Assembly: GCF_000619945.1 (NCBI RefSeq) | Contig: NZ_JHVC01000006.1 | Coordinates: forward strand, 124,001-188,000 | Source: Clostridium lundense DSM 17049 | GTDB lineage: Bacteria > Bacillota > Clostridia > Clostridiales > Clostridiaceae | Reading direction: 5' to 3' | Length of the DNA stretch: 64,000 nucleotides | Part shown: piece by piece, positions 53,814 through 63,273 of the stretch | How positions within the stretch are numbered: position 1 is the first letter of the stretch | Layout: each line of letters opens with the position of its first letter | Made by a program: the position numbers and the translations under genes | The notes under the pieces: model-generated | The model's input: the letters and a program-made list of their open reading frames with translations, nothing else | The model's database searches: none | Told to the model about the DNA's origin: nothing

Positions 53814-55565
53814 TTAATTCATTTCCTCCAACTTTCTGTAAAGGGTAGCTGTACTTATTTTTAATTTTTTAGCTATAACTTTTTTTGCTTCAGTATTATT
53901 TCCATAGTGATTAATAAATTTATTTATCACTTCCTTTTCATATGATGTTACCATTTCTTTAAGTCCCACTTCTTCTAAAAAATCTTCTCTATAATTAACT
54001 ATCCTCTTCTTTATCACTGCTTCTCCTATTAATTCATCCTTTTCAAAATTGATAGCATATTCAATAACATTTTGCAATTCTCTTACATTTCCAGGAAAAG
54101 AATAGTTTAATAGAATTGCTTTACTACCTTGTGTGAATCCTTTAATAGATTTGCTATAAATTTTATTGAATCTATCTAAAAAATAAGTAGCCAATTCTAT
54201 TATGTCTTCTCTTCTTTCTCTTAAAGGCGGTATATTTATAGGTATAACACTTAATCTATAAAATAAATCCTCTCTAAATTCTTTTTTCTTTATTTTATCA
54301 ATTAAATTCTTATTTGTAGCCGCTATTATTCTACAATCTATCTCTATAGGTTTTATACCTCCTACTCTTACAATACTTTTTTCTTCTAATACTCTTAAAA
54401 GTTTTACCTGTAAATGTAGAGGCAAATCTCCTATTTCATCTAAAAATATAGTACCATTTTTAGCAGTTTCAAATTTTCCAATCTTTCCGTTAGGATTAGC
54501 TCCAGTGAAAGCTCCTTTTTCATATCCAAATAATTCACTTTCTATTAAATTCTCAGGTATCGCTCCACAATTTATAGGAAGAAATAATTCATTTTTTCTA
54601 TCACTTTCTCCATGAATAGCTCTTGCAAATAGCTCCTTACCTGTACCACTTTCCCCCAAAAGTAACACTGGAGCGTTTCCTTTAGCAATATGCTTTGCCT
54701 GTTCTTTTACCTGAACAAAGTTTGGACTATTTCCTATAAGTTCTTCAAAACCATAGTTATCCCAGTTTCCACTTATTTTCAAAACAGATCTCTGCAACTT
54801 ATTAAAATCCTTTAAAGTAATAACAGCACTTACCATTTCCTTATCCATATGTATAGGAACTAAAGACAATAAAAATTTATATTTACCTTCTTTTACTTTT
54901 ATATTTACTTCTTCTTCTTCTAGTCTATAGTTTTTTTCTTTAAATTTATTTATAATAAACAGTGGCAATATTTCTTCAATATTTTCACCTATAATATTTC
55001 CTTTTCCTAGTTCATTTTTTATATACTCATTAACAGATAATATAGCATTATTTTTATCAATAATTATAATTCCCTCGTCTACAGAATCAATCACTGTTAG
55101 TAATTCAACAGATTTATATTTTAATTTATTTGAAATAGCATTTTCCTTAACACGTGAAGATATAAGCTCACTTAATCTTTTATCAAAATCCTTATAGCTT
55201 TCCTGTTTTTTTAGGAAAATATCTTTTTGTTTTTCCGAAAAGGCTATCATTCCTATGACTCCTTCAACTTTCCCCTCTATTATTATAGGAAAGCAAACTT
55301 CTGCCTTTTCCTTGCAATTACTATTTGCTTCACAAAGTAAACAATCCTCACACTTTACAGGATTACTTATAAAATAACTTTTCCCTGTTTCTATACATTT
55401 TTGAAAAACTGAATTTTTAGGCCCCTTTGATCCAATTTTATTTTTCAGTTTACCTGTACCTGCAATTCTTTTAAGGTTCTTATCCATGATAGTTACATCT
55501 ATATCCACAATTGCTTTAACAGTTTCTGCTATTTCCTGAAGCTCGTTTTGTATTTTTTCTATCAT
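53814..55565 (-). CDS. Sigma-54-dependent regulator with Cys-rich sensor domain
   Basis: A 583-residue activator. N-terminal sensor domain (about 1-135) has a Cys cluster at about 72-90 (CEDCLLCEANSNCKEKAEVC). A PAS domain follows (about 150-260). The AAA+ domain has LGESGTGKELFARAIHG, GAFTGANPNGKIGKFE (sigma-54 loop) and GTIFLDEIGDLPL. A Fis-type helix-turn-helix ends it (EAKKVIAKKLKISTATLYRKL). The Cys pattern could bind a metal or iron-sulfur cluster, or sense redox state. Targets are probably the adjacent transporter and the M20 operon. Confidence 0.85.
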   Translation of the reverse strand: MIEKIQNELQEIAETVKAIVDIDVTIMDKNLKRIAGTGKLKNKIGSKGPKNSVFQKCIETGKSYFISNPVKCEDCLLCEANSNCKEKAEVCFPIIIEGKVEGVIGMIAFSEKQKDIFLKKQESYKDFDKRLSELISSRVKENAISNKLKYKSVELLTVIDSVDEGIIIIDKNNAILSVNEYIKNELGKGNIIGENIEEILPLFIINKFKEKNYRLEEEEVNIKVKEGKYKFLLSLVPIHMDKEMVSAVITLKDFNKLQRSVLKISGNWDNYGFEELIGNSPNFVQVKEQAKHIAKGNAPVLLLGESGTGKELFARAIHGESDRKNELFLPINCGAIPENLIESELFGYEKGAFTGANPNGKIGKFETAKNGTIFLDEIGDLPLHLQVKLLRVLEEKSIVRVGGIKPIEIDCRIIAATNKNLIDKIKKKEFREDLFYRLSVIPINIPPLRERREDIIELATYFLDRFNKIYSKSIKGFTQGSKAILLNYSFPGNVRELQNVIEYAINFEKDELIGEAVIKKRIVNYREDFLEEVGLKEMVTSYEKEVINKFINHYGNNTEAKKVIAKKLKISTATLYRKLEEMN

Positions 55566-55666
55566 CTATTAAATAACCCCTTTTTAATAAATTTCAATCT
55601 TATAGACTAGTATATTCAACAAAGTTCTCCAATATCCTTTCGTAGAGAAAAATAATAAAAAAACAA

Positions 55667-55717
55667 AAGTGGAAACTTCTTCACAATATTCATAAAAAAC
55701 TATCCACATTTCCACTT
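55667..55717 (-). terminator. Hairpin after the ClC gene
   Basis: AAGTGGAAA and TTTCCACTT arms (9 bp) with a long 33-base loop, followed by TTTTGTTTTTTT on the minus strand; it overlaps the ClC stop codon. Moderate support. Confidence 0.45.
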
Positions 55718-57062
55718 AATTATTTATATTATCTTTAACAATTTTCTTTAAGATATGATTCTTAATTATAAAACGTTTATCCACTTTACCTATTTCACAA
55801 TCTGTGTCCATAAAAAGTGAAGGGGTTTTACTCTTAACTATTATTTGGGTTGGATATATACTTTTATGCCCTACAATTAAATAAGAAATAACACAAACAA
55901 TTGCTGCATACATGCCTACTTCGGAACCAAAAAGTTCCATAGACATAACTATTCCCGCAAGAGGAGTATTTGCGCAACTTGCTAAAAAAGATACCATTCC
56001 TACTGCTGCATAAAATGTTGCACTTCCATTTACTATATGTGACCAAACACTTCCCGCAGTTGCTCCAACATAAAGCATTGGAGTAAGTATTCCACCACTT
56101 CCTCCAGAACCTAATGTAATAGATGTAGTTAAAGTCTTCCACAAAGACGCAAAAGGACTAATAGTTTGTCCCTGAACTGCTCTTTCTATTACTTCTTCTC
56201 CTATTCCCATATATGCTTCACTGCCTGTAATTAAAACTACTAGTATTACCAATAATCCTCCTATTATCCCCTTCAATGGTGCATATATATTGATTTTTTT
56301 AAAACAATTCTCTATAAAATTTACAAATCTTATAAAAAACATTGCAAGCACACCTATAAAAATTCCAAAAACTATCATTCTCAGTAGCATTACACCTGTG
56401 CTAAATTCCTTCATATTTATAAAATATTGAATCAAAGGCTTTGTTCCTAAATATCTGCCAATAAAGAAGCTTACAAATGCGGATATAAGTGACGGGAATA
56501 GAGCTAGATATGAAAATTGCCCTATATATAAAACCTCAGCAGCAAACACTGCTGCTCCTACTGGTGAACCAAATACCCCTACAAATCCAGATGCTATACC
56601 ACATACTACTACTCTTTTTCTATCAATATCATTTAATTTTAACATTTCTCCAATCTTAGATGATATTCCAGCCCCTATTTGAGTTGCAGGCCCTTCCATG
56701 CCAACAGAACCACCAAAAATTATAGTAATTAGAGTAGTTAAAAGTTTCACTGGTACAACTTTTATATTCATCTTTCCAGAGTTCTTATTTACTGCTTCTA
56801 TAGCCTTTTCTGTACCATGTCCTTTAGCCTCAGGAGCTAACTTTAAAACTATGTAGCTACTTAAGAAAAAAGCTAATGGCATAAATAAATAATAATATTT
56901 ATATCTATGAGTAAAACTTGAGGCTGTACCTACTAATTTAATAAATACTGCTGTAGCACCACCAACTACTAATCCTATTATTACAGATAAAAATAACCAC
57001 TTAATCATACTGGCTATTAAAACATATTCCTCTAATACATCTTTTTTCATGCTTTTATTCAT
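55716..57062 (-). CDS. ClC-family chloride channel/antiporter
   Basis: A 448-residue membrane protein with about 10-12 segments and no C-terminal CBS domains. Selectivity motifs: GSVGMEGPATQIGAG (about 128, keeping the gating Glu), and GSGGSGGILTPMLYVGA (about 325). The first motif AKGHGTEKAIEAV replaces the usual GSGIPE. The gating Glu favours a Cl-/H+ antiporter over a channel, but this is inference. It is monocistronic. Confidence 0.88.
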   Translation of the reverse strand: MNKSMKKDVLEEYVLIASMIKWLFLSVIIGLVVGGATAVFIKLVGTASSFTHRYKYYYLFMPLAFFLSSYIVLKLAPEAKGHGTEKAIEAVNKNSGKMNIKVVPVKLLTTLITIIFGGSVGMEGPATQIGAGISSKIGEMLKLNDIDRKRVVVCGIASGFVGVFGSPVGAAVFAAEVLYIGQFSYLALFPSLISAFVSFFIGRYLGTKPLIQYFINMKEFSTGVMLLRMIVFGIFIGVLAMFFIRFVNFIENCFKKINIYAPLKGIIGGLLVILVVLITGSEAYMGIGEEVIERAVQGQTISPFASLWKTLTTSITLGSGGSGGILTPMLYVGATAGSVWSHIVNGSATFYAAVGMVSFLASCANTPLAGIVMSMELFGSEVGMYAAIVCVISYLIVGHKSIYPTQIIVKSKTPSLFMDTDCEIGKVDKRFIIKNHILKKIVKDNINN

Positions 57063-57115
57063 AAAATCACCTCCCTTTTTATATTAACATAATACTTATT
57101 TTATTTTCAAAAAAA

Positions 57116-57148
57116 ATGGATAAGTAGCATTCTTGACTACTTATCCAT
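57116..57148 (-). terminator. Terminator after the YaaR gene
   Basis: A perfect 12-bp stem ATGGATAAGTAG/CTACTTATCCAT with a 9-base loop, then a run of T on the minus strand. Confidence 0.8.
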
Positions 57149-57160
57149 ATAATTTTTTCT

Positions 57161-57586
57161 TTATTTATATATATCCACTAACAATCCTGCTATTTCATCG
57201 ATACTGCTTGCTACATCCAAATTTTCTTTTTGATCTCCTAAAAGCATTTGTGTAAGTTCCTCTAATTTTTGATCTACAGTTTCTACAGTAATAAAATATT
57301 GCGTCTGCCAAAAACTTATATCCTTTTTTATACTATACATATAGCTTAAAACAGACTTCAAATATTCCCTTATCATTTTTTTGTAAGCAGCTACATCTGC
57401 ATAACACTTTGTTACTGCTAACCTATTCCCCTTCTTCTTTATTTCCTCAAACATTTCCTTTAATTCTTGTTCTGACTTTCTTTCCCTTGCAAAATTAAAA
57501 CTCTGAGAAAAGTCCTTTTTATTTGTTATAGTCTTATTATCACTAGATCTAACTGGAGTGTTATTACCTACTCTAGATATTTCCAT
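57161..57586 (-). CDS. YaaR family (DUF327) protein
   Basis: A 141-residue soluble helical protein. It begins MEISRVGNNTPVRSSDNK, has RLAVTKCYADVAAYKKMIREYLK in the centre, and ends with IDEIAGLLVDIYK, the usual YaaR/DUF327 layout. The function of YaaR is unsettled. It stands alone here. Confidence 0.83.
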   Translation of the reverse strand: MEISRVGNNTPVRSSDNKTITNKKDFSQSFNFARERKSEQELKEMFEEIKKKGNRLAVTKCYADVAAYKKMIREYLKSVLSYMYSIKKDISFWQTQYFITVETVDQKLEELTQMLLGDQKENLDVASSIDEIAGLLVDIYK

Positions 57587-57693
57587 AGTTAACCCCTCAC
57601 AATACCACTAAAAGTCTATTATACTATTATTATATATTATTTTGTATCAAAAAGCATGATAGATTAAATTATTTTTTAAATTTAATCCACTAT

Positions 57694-58860
57694 TTACCTT
57701 AAAATCTTCCACGTTATTCCTTTATCTTTTGTAGTATATATTTTATTGTCTATTAACATAAAGCCATTATTTTTATTTACAAATTGTATCTTTTTATTTT
57801 TAAGTTCTATGTCACTTCTTATTTCCTGTAAATCCTTATCATCGTTTTGAAGTCTATATATTTTATTTCCACTGTTATCTTTGATCCATATTATGCCATC
57901 GCCATCTATACCATAATCTATTTCTATAAATGGCTTCATTTCAATAGGTATTGTAGGTATCCAGCTTTCCCCTTCATTAATACTCTTATAAAAAATTATT
58001 ATAGAACTCTTCCCATTGTTTAATTCTACAGGTAGATACACTTTCTTACCTGACTTTGTAAACACAGGTGGATAAGTACTTAAAAGAGCTCCCTTAATGT
58101 TTTCATATCCCTTTGGAATTTGCAATTTCTGTAGATTCCAACTCACGCCTCCATCCTTAGTTTTATATACTATAGGATAAGTATTACTAGCTTTCGTAGT
58201 ATACCATCCTAAATTTTTGTTCTTAAATTCCACTCCTGTAACAATTTTTTTCTCACTGCTTAATAAAGAACTACTTTCCATCTCCATAGGAATGTTATCA
58301 TTATATATATTACTCCAGCTTTTTCCCCCATCTATAGTTTTATATAAACTATTTTCGATGCTATTTTTATCTTTAGCCGCTGCTAACATTACAAAAACAT
58401 TATCCTTGTCTATTACTTTTATATAAATGCTATAGTCTTTTTCTTTTCCAAAATTCTTTAATCCTAGAACACTTTTATCCCAGCTTTTTCCTCTATCAAT
58501 AGTTTTATAAATATTAATATTGTTTTCTTTTCTATATGCTATAAAAGCAATATTTTTATCCAAAAACTTATATGCTTTATCTCTATTATTCTTGCCATTA
58601 GTAGTTGACGCTAATATAGATTTTAAGAACTCATCTTTTATGTTGGTGTTATTCCAAGTCTTTCCTTTATTTACTGTAGTTAATACTCCTTCTTTGGCAA
58701 TTGCCCAGCCATTTCCTCTATCTACCATATAAAAATCTAAAATATTATATTCATCAATTTCTTTCTCTTTGCTTTTAATTTTATTTTCTTCTGCCATTCC
58801 ACAAGCTGTTCCAAAAGAAATTAAACTTATTATTAACAATATCCATAAATACTTCTTCAT
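57694..58860 (-). CDS. BNR-repeat beta-propeller lipoprotein
   Basis: A 388-residue exported lipoprotein (lipobox FGTAC, Cys 20). It carries at least six BNR-type repeats of the S/D-x-G-x-T-W kind: NKGKTW, DRGKSW, DGGKSW, DGGVSW, NEGESW and DKGITW, giving a six- or seven-bladed propeller like sialidase or Ycf48/HCF136 proteins. Sialidase catalytic residues are not evident, so it may only bind ligand or protein. The ATG at 58860 has GGAGG; an upstream ATG does not. Confidence 0.8.
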   Translation of the reverse strand: MKKYLWILLIISLISFGTACGMAEENKIKSKEKEIDEYNILDFYMVDRGNGWAIAKEGVLTTVNKGKTWNNTNIKDEFLKSILASTTNGKNNRDKAYKFLDKNIAFIAYRKENNINIYKTIDRGKSWDKSVLGLKNFGKEKDYSIYIKVIDKDNVFVMLAAAKDKNSIENSLYKTIDGGKSWSNIYNDNIPMEMESSSLLSSEKKIVTGVEFKNKNLGWYTTKASNTYPIVYKTKDGGVSWNLQKLQIPKGYENIKGALLSTYPPVFTKSGKKVYLPVELNNGKSSIIIFYKSINEGESWIPTIPIEMKPFIEIDYGIDGDGIIWIKDNSGNKIYRLQNDDKDLQEIRSDIELKNKKIQFVNKNNGFMLIDNKIYTTKDKGITWKILR

Positions 58861-59107
58861 GTTTCCTCCTATTTTTCTCATTAAATAAAAACATCAGTTA
58901 TTATAATTATTCCATATTTTACATTTTTTATTTAATATAAATATTAACTTTATATTAATAATAATTATATATTTATTGAACTACATAGGATTTTAATGTT
59001 ATTTACAGTTATATTAAATAATATAACTATAATTTAATTACAGAAGCCTATATAAAAATATTTAATTATATTTAAATTTATTTAAATACAATTGAATTTC
59101 ATCCAAT

Positions 59108-59149
59108 TTTACAAGTAACATCTTTAGTGATATAATAAAGTTGTTACTT
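59108..59149 (+). promoter_or_regulatory. OpuC promoter with bracketing dyad
   Basis: TTTACA (59108-59113), 17-base spacer, TATAAT (59131-59136). Arms AAGTAACA (59113-59120) and TGTTACTT (59142-59149) bracket the -10 region, fitting a GbsR/OpcR-type repressor site. The upstream 250 bases are plain AT-rich DNA. Confidence 0.55.
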
Positions 59150-59181
59150 TTCCCGATAATTACAGACTAGGAGGTATGAAA

Positions 59182-60297
59182 ATGATAGAATTTATAAATG
59201 TAAATAAAAATTTCAAAAATACAAAAGTATTAAATAATATAAACCTAAAAATTAATGATGGAGAATTCTTAGTACTTATTGGTCCAAGTGGTTGTGGTAA
59301 AACTACTTCCTTAAAAATGATAAACAAGTTAATAACACCTTCTTCTGGAACTATTTTAATTAATGGTGAAGATATATCTAAAAAAAATACAATAGATCTC
59401 AGAAGAAACATTGGCTTCGTCATACAACAAACAGGACTTTTCCCTCATATGACTATAGGTGAAAATGTTGAGCTAGTACCATATTTAAAAAAATGGCCTG
59501 AAGAAAAACGAAAATCTCGTTCAAAAGAATTATTAGATTTAGTTGGACTAGATCCTGATAAATATCTAAATAGATATCCCAGTGAATTGAGTGGCGGTCA
59601 ACAACAAAGGGTTGGTGTAGCAAGAGCCTTAGCCACAAACCCAGATATAATTCTAATGGATGAACCTTTCAGTGCCTTAGATCCTATTACAAGAAATTCG
59701 CTTCAAGAAGAAATATTCAAACTCCAAGACGAACTTAAAAAAACCATTGTTTTTGTTACTCACGATATGGATGAAGCCCTAAAATTGGGTGATAGAATAT
59801 GTATTATGAAAGATGGAGATATTGTTCAATTTGATACTCCTGAAAATATACTAAGAAATCCTTCTAAAGGTTTTGTAGAGGAATTCATAGGTAAAAATAG
59901 GCTTTGGGACAATCCTGAATATATTAAAGCTGAAGATATAATGATAAGAAACCCTGTAGTTTCTTCACAACATAGAACTTTACTTCAAGGAATTAAAATA
60001 ATGTCTGATAATAAAGTGGACAGCCTACTTATAGTAGATAATCATGATAAATTGCTGGGAATAGTTACTTCAAAAGATGTAAGAAAACATATAAATTCTT
60101 CGGGTATTAAACTTAGTTCAATTATGAGTACAGATTTAGTTTATGCTAATAATGAAGACTCTATATCTAATGTGTTAAAAATAATGAATGAAAATAATGT
60201 AGGTTTTATTCCTATAGTAGATAAAGCGAATACTTTAAAAGGGCTAGTAACTAAAAGCAGCCTAATAACAGTATTCGAAGAAAAACTTTTAGAATAA
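59182..60297 (+). CDS. opuCA: Glycine betaine/carnitine/choline ABC ATPase with CBS pair
   Basis: A 371-residue ATPase of the OpuC/ProV class: GPSGCGKTTSLKMINKL (about 35), LSGGQQQRVGVARAL (about 134) and ILMDEPFSALD. Two CBS domains lie at about 255-371 (IMIRNPVVSSQHRTLLQGI, IMSTDLVYANNEDSISNVL), which sense ionic strength in OpuA/OpuC. The ATG at 59182 is 7 bases from AGGAGG; the ATG at 59176 is too close. Confidence 0.9.
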   Translation: MIEFINVNKNFKNTKVLNNINLKINDGEFLVLIGPSGCGKTTSLKMINKLITPSSGTILINGEDISKKNTIDLRRNIGFVIQQTGLFPHMTIGENVELVPYLKKWPEEKRKSRSKELLDLVGLDPDKYLNRYPSELSGGQQQRVGVARALATNPDIILMDEPFSALDPITRNSLQEEIFKLQDELKKTIVFVTHDMDEALKLGDRICIMKDGDIVQFDTPENILRNPSKGFVEEFIGKNRLWDNPEYIKAEDIMIRNPVVSSQHRTLLQGIKIMSDNKVDSLLIVDNHDKLLGIVTSKDVRKHINSSGIKLSSIMSTDLVYANNEDSISNVLKIMNENNVGFIPIVDKANTLKGLVTKSSLITVFEEKLLE

Positions 60298-60311
60298 GGT
60301 TGGTGACACTA

Positions 60312-61856
60312 ATGAGTTTAAATAAATTTTTTGATTTTATATTAACAAAAAAGGCACAACTGTTATCTCTAGCTTTAAAACATATTCAACTTTCCGCATT
60401 AGCAGTAGTAATTGCTATATTAATAGGTATTCCTTTAGGTATATTAATATCTAAAAAGAAAAAATTAGCTCCTCCAGTTATAGGACTAGCTAACATATTA
60501 CAAGCTATTCCTAGCTTAGCATTAATGGGATTTTTAATTCCATTTTGGGGAATTGGTGAAACCCCTGCTATAATTATGGTTTGTCTATATTCTCTTTTAC
60601 CTATAATTAAAAATACTTATACAGGTCTAAGTAATATAAATCCAGCTACCATAGAAGCTGGAAAAGCTATGGGAATGACAGAAACTCAACTTCTTAGTAT
60701 GGTAGAACTTCCTTTAGCTCTTCCAATAATAATGGCTGGTATCAGAATATCTGCTGTTACTTCTGTTGGTCTTATGACTATTGCAGCATTCATAGGAGCT
60801 GGTGGTCTAGGAAGTTTAATCTTTACCGGAATACAAACTGTGAATCCAGAAATGATCCTAGCTGGTGCTATTCCAGCATGTATATTAGCTCTTCTTATGG
60901 ACTTTATTATTGGTAAAGTAGAAAAAATAGTAGATCCTAAAAATAAAAATAATAAAGGAAGTAAAAAAATTATTGGAATTACAACTATTGTTCTTATAAT
61001 AGCCTTGATAGTTCCTATGTTCTCTGGAATATTTAAAACAAAGAATACTATTACAATTGGAAGTAAAAGCTTTACTGAGTCTAGACTACTTGGTAACATA
61101 TACGCTATCTTAATTGAGGAAAACACAGACTTAAATGTAGAAAGAAAATTTGATATGGCAGGTACAGATGTGCTTTTTAAAGCTACGGATATGGGTGAGA
61201 TAGATATGTATCCCGAATATACTGGTACTGTTCTAGTAAACATTTTAAAGCAAGATGCTGTATCAGATCCTGATAAAACTTATGAAATAGCTAAAAAGAA
61301 TTTAAAAGAAAAATATAATATAGAATTGTTAAAACCCCTAGGCTTTAACAATACTTACACTTTAGCTCTAAAAAAAGACACTGCTGAAAAATATAATTTA
61401 AATTCTTTTTCTGATTTAGCTAAAGTAAGTAAAAGCCTTACCTTAGGACCTACTATGGAGTTTATAGGAAGACCTGATGGACTAGTAGGCTTACAAAAAA
61501 AATATAATATGCAGTTTAAAGAAGTAACAGGCTTGGATGCTGGTTTAAGATATAGTGCTATAACTTCTAACCAGATAGATGTAACAGATGCTTTCTCTAC
61601 AGATGGATTGTTAGAAGCCTTTAAGTTAAAAGTTTTAAAGGATGATAAAGGATTCTTTCCACCTTACTATGCCGCTCCTATAATTAGAAGCGAAGTGTTA
61701 AAAAATAATCCCAAGTTAGAAGAATTATTAAATAAACTAGCTGGTAGTATAACTGATGAAAAAATGAGGAATTTAAATTATCAATGTGACAAATTAGGCA
61801 AAGATCCAGAAACTGTTGCAAGAGAGTTTTTAAAATCTCAAAACTTAATCAAATAG
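60312..61856 (+). CDS. Fused OpuC permease and substrate-binding protein
   Basis: A 514-residue fusion. The N-terminal permease has about 5-6 membrane segments (about 15-215), with the EAA-type loop EAGKAMGMTETQLLSMVELPLALP. A further segment (about 225-245) leads to an external OpuCC-like binding domain (NTITIGSKSFTESRLLGNIYA, MYPEYTGTVLVNIL, LDAGLRYSAITSNQIDVTDAFSTDG). It imports glycine betaine, carnitine or choline as osmoprotectants. The stop codon TAG lies inside the first REP-like repeat. Confidence 0.9.
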   Translation: MSLNKFFDFILTKKAQLLSLALKHIQLSALAVVIAILIGIPLGILISKKKKLAPPVIGLANILQAIPSLALMGFLIPFWGIGETPAIIMVCLYSLLPIIKNTYTGLSNINPATIEAGKAMGMTETQLLSMVELPLALPIIMAGIRISAVTSVGLMTIAAFIGAGGLGSLIFTGIQTVNPEMILAGAIPACILALLMDFIIGKVEKIVDPKNKNNKGSKKIIGITTIVLIIALIVPMFSGIFKTKNTITIGSKSFTESRLLGNIYAILIEENTDLNVERKFDMAGTDVLFKATDMGEIDMYPEYTGTVLVNILKQDAVSDPDKTYEIAKKNLKEKYNIELLKPLGFNNTYTLALKKDTAEKYNLNSFSDLAKVSKSLTLGPTMEFIGRPDGLVGLQKKYNMQFKEVTGLDAGLRYSAITSNQIDVTDAFSTDGLLEAFKLKVLKDDKGFFPPYYAAPIIRSEVLKNNPKLEELLNKLAGSITDEKMRNLNYQCDKLGKDPETVAREFLKSQNLIK

Positions 61857-61867
61857 GGACGGTTAAT
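61855..61867. repeat. REP-like end, AGGGACGGTTAAT
   Basis: Inverted partner of ATTAACCGTCCCT at 63113-63125 and 63242-63254, which lie on the other side of the transposase gene. It overlaps the opuC stop codon. The flank then turns into CATCTATTAC-type low-complexity sequence. Confidence 0.7.
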
Positions 61868-62111
61868 TTTCTCCTATCATCTATTACATCTTTAAATTTA
61901 CATTATAAAGTATAATTTTTTAACATTTACTTTTAATATTTTACTATTAATCAAGCTTAACTATAATTACATAATGATAGTTAAGCTTGTACATATTAAT
62001 TATAAACACACAAATAAGACTCTTTATTAAAATTAAAAAATAAAGGATTTTGTTTTTAATAAATTTAGTTTTTAAACTTTTATATGATCATATATGAAAA
62101 TAATTGTATGC

Positions 62112-63026
62112 CTATGCTGGTTGTTGCGAAATAAACTTATCTATTATATTCTTATACTTCTCCTCTGTAGAAATAATCTCAACCCCAACTGAACAAAGCT
62201 TCGATACCCTTGACTGTGTGATATTTCCTAGCACTTTGCATATATCACTACACCTATAGTTACAAAGACTCCTCATTAAAAGCGCTGCTAAAGCCCTTAT
62301 AATCTTAGCATTTTTATTATTTTTTACGTAAAGCATCATTTCATTTATTCCTGTTTCTTTTGCTACAAACTTTGCTATTTGTTCCGGTTTAAAATTTCTT
62401 ACTATTATCTTTCTCTCACTTCTGTATTCTGTTTTTTCTTCTTGAAATTCTAATTCTTGTTTTATTCTTTCGTCATCACATATATATACAAATTTAACAT
62501 AGTTTTCTCTTGCCCTTTTTACATTTCCACTAAACATTTGCATTATAAATGCTTCATCTAAAAGATTAGTATTATCTTTTTCAATGCCAAGGTATGCTCT
62601 TAAACTTGAGTATTTATACTTTTCAGGACAATCCTCATATCCCCTTATACTTAATACATTATTATGAATATAAGCAGATAAAGTAATAAGATATCTATCT
62701 GAATTTACTATTTTACTCTTGAATCTATCCTGAAACAAATGTCCTTTCCTGTTATGAACACGATTAAATGTTATAGCATATTTAAAATTTAACCCATGCA
62801 TTATTTTAGATATATCCGCTCCATTAGAGTCTATTATAAAATGACCATGATTAGTCATTAAGCAATATGCATATACTTTAAACTTAAATACTTTCTGATA
62901 TTCTCTCATTTGGGATAAATATTTAATCTTATCGTCATGCTTCTTAAACAGTGGTACTTCTGTTATACTTTTCACCATTACATGATATATTGCATTATCT
63001 GCTTTTTTCCTTTCACATCTAGGCAA
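62112..63026 (-). CDS. REP-associated tyrosine transposase (RAYT, IS200-like)
   Basis: A 304-residue Y1 transposase. The N-terminal domain has the HUH motif in MTNHGHFIID (about 59-68), and the nucleophile Tyr is in RYLITLSAYIHNN (about 118). RKGHLFQDRFKSKIV is the RAYT-typical segment. A C-terminal helical/HTH region follows (about 215-300). It starts at TTG, with GGGGTG before it. RAYTs are domesticated, single-copy relatives of IS200 that act on REP hairpins; matching repeats flank it. Confidence 0.88.
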   Translation of the reverse strand: MPRCERKKADNAIYHVMVKSITEVPLFKKHDDKIKYLSQMREYQKVFKFKVYAYCLMTNHGHFIIDSNGADISKIMHGLNFKYAITFNRVHNRKGHLFQDRFKSKIVNSDRYLITLSAYIHNNVLSIRGYEDCPEKYKYSSLRAYLGIEKDNTNLLDEAFIMQMFSGNVKRARENYVKFVYICDDERIKQELEFQEEKTEYRSERKIIVRNFKPEQIAKFVAKETGINEMMLYVKNNKNAKIIRALAALLMRSLCNYRCSDICKVLGNITQSRVSKLCSVGVEIISTEEKYKNIIDKFISQQPA

Positions 63027-63112
63027 ACAAACACCCCATTTCTCTTTATTATTTACATCATTGACCTGAAATGAGGTTGTTATTCAAAACATACTTAATT
63101 AAGTTAATTCTT

Positions 63113-63125
63113 ATTAACCGTCCCT
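63113..63125. repeat. REP-like repeat ATTAACCGTCCCT, copy 2
   Basis: Direct copy of 63242-63254 and inverse of 61855-61867; upstream of the transposase start. Confidence 0.7.
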
Positions 63126-63165
63126 TAAAACTTTAAAACTTTAAAATAAAACTTTTAAAAAAATT

Positions 63166-63205
63166 AGGGACATTTAACAACTTTCAATAATTGTTAAATG
63201 TCCCT
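63166..63205. repeat. REP-like hairpin AGGGACATTTAACAA / TTGTTAAATGTCCCT
   Basis: A perfect 15-bp stem with a 10-base loop, between the two ATTAACCGTCCCT copies. Its AGGGAC end matches the terminal repeats. This is the usual RAYT substrate shape. Confidence 0.75.
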
Positions 63206-63241
63206 GTTTACTGATTATTTTATCTAAAGTACATAATATTT

Positions 63242-63254
63242 ATTAACCGTCCCT
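63242..63254. repeat. REP-like repeat ATTAACCGTCCCT, copy 3
   Basis: Outer copy, 20 bases from the stop of the 5'-nucleotidase gene. With 61855 it brackets a 1.4-kb unit. Confidence 0.7.
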
Positions 63255-63273
63255 AAAATATATAAAATAAAAC

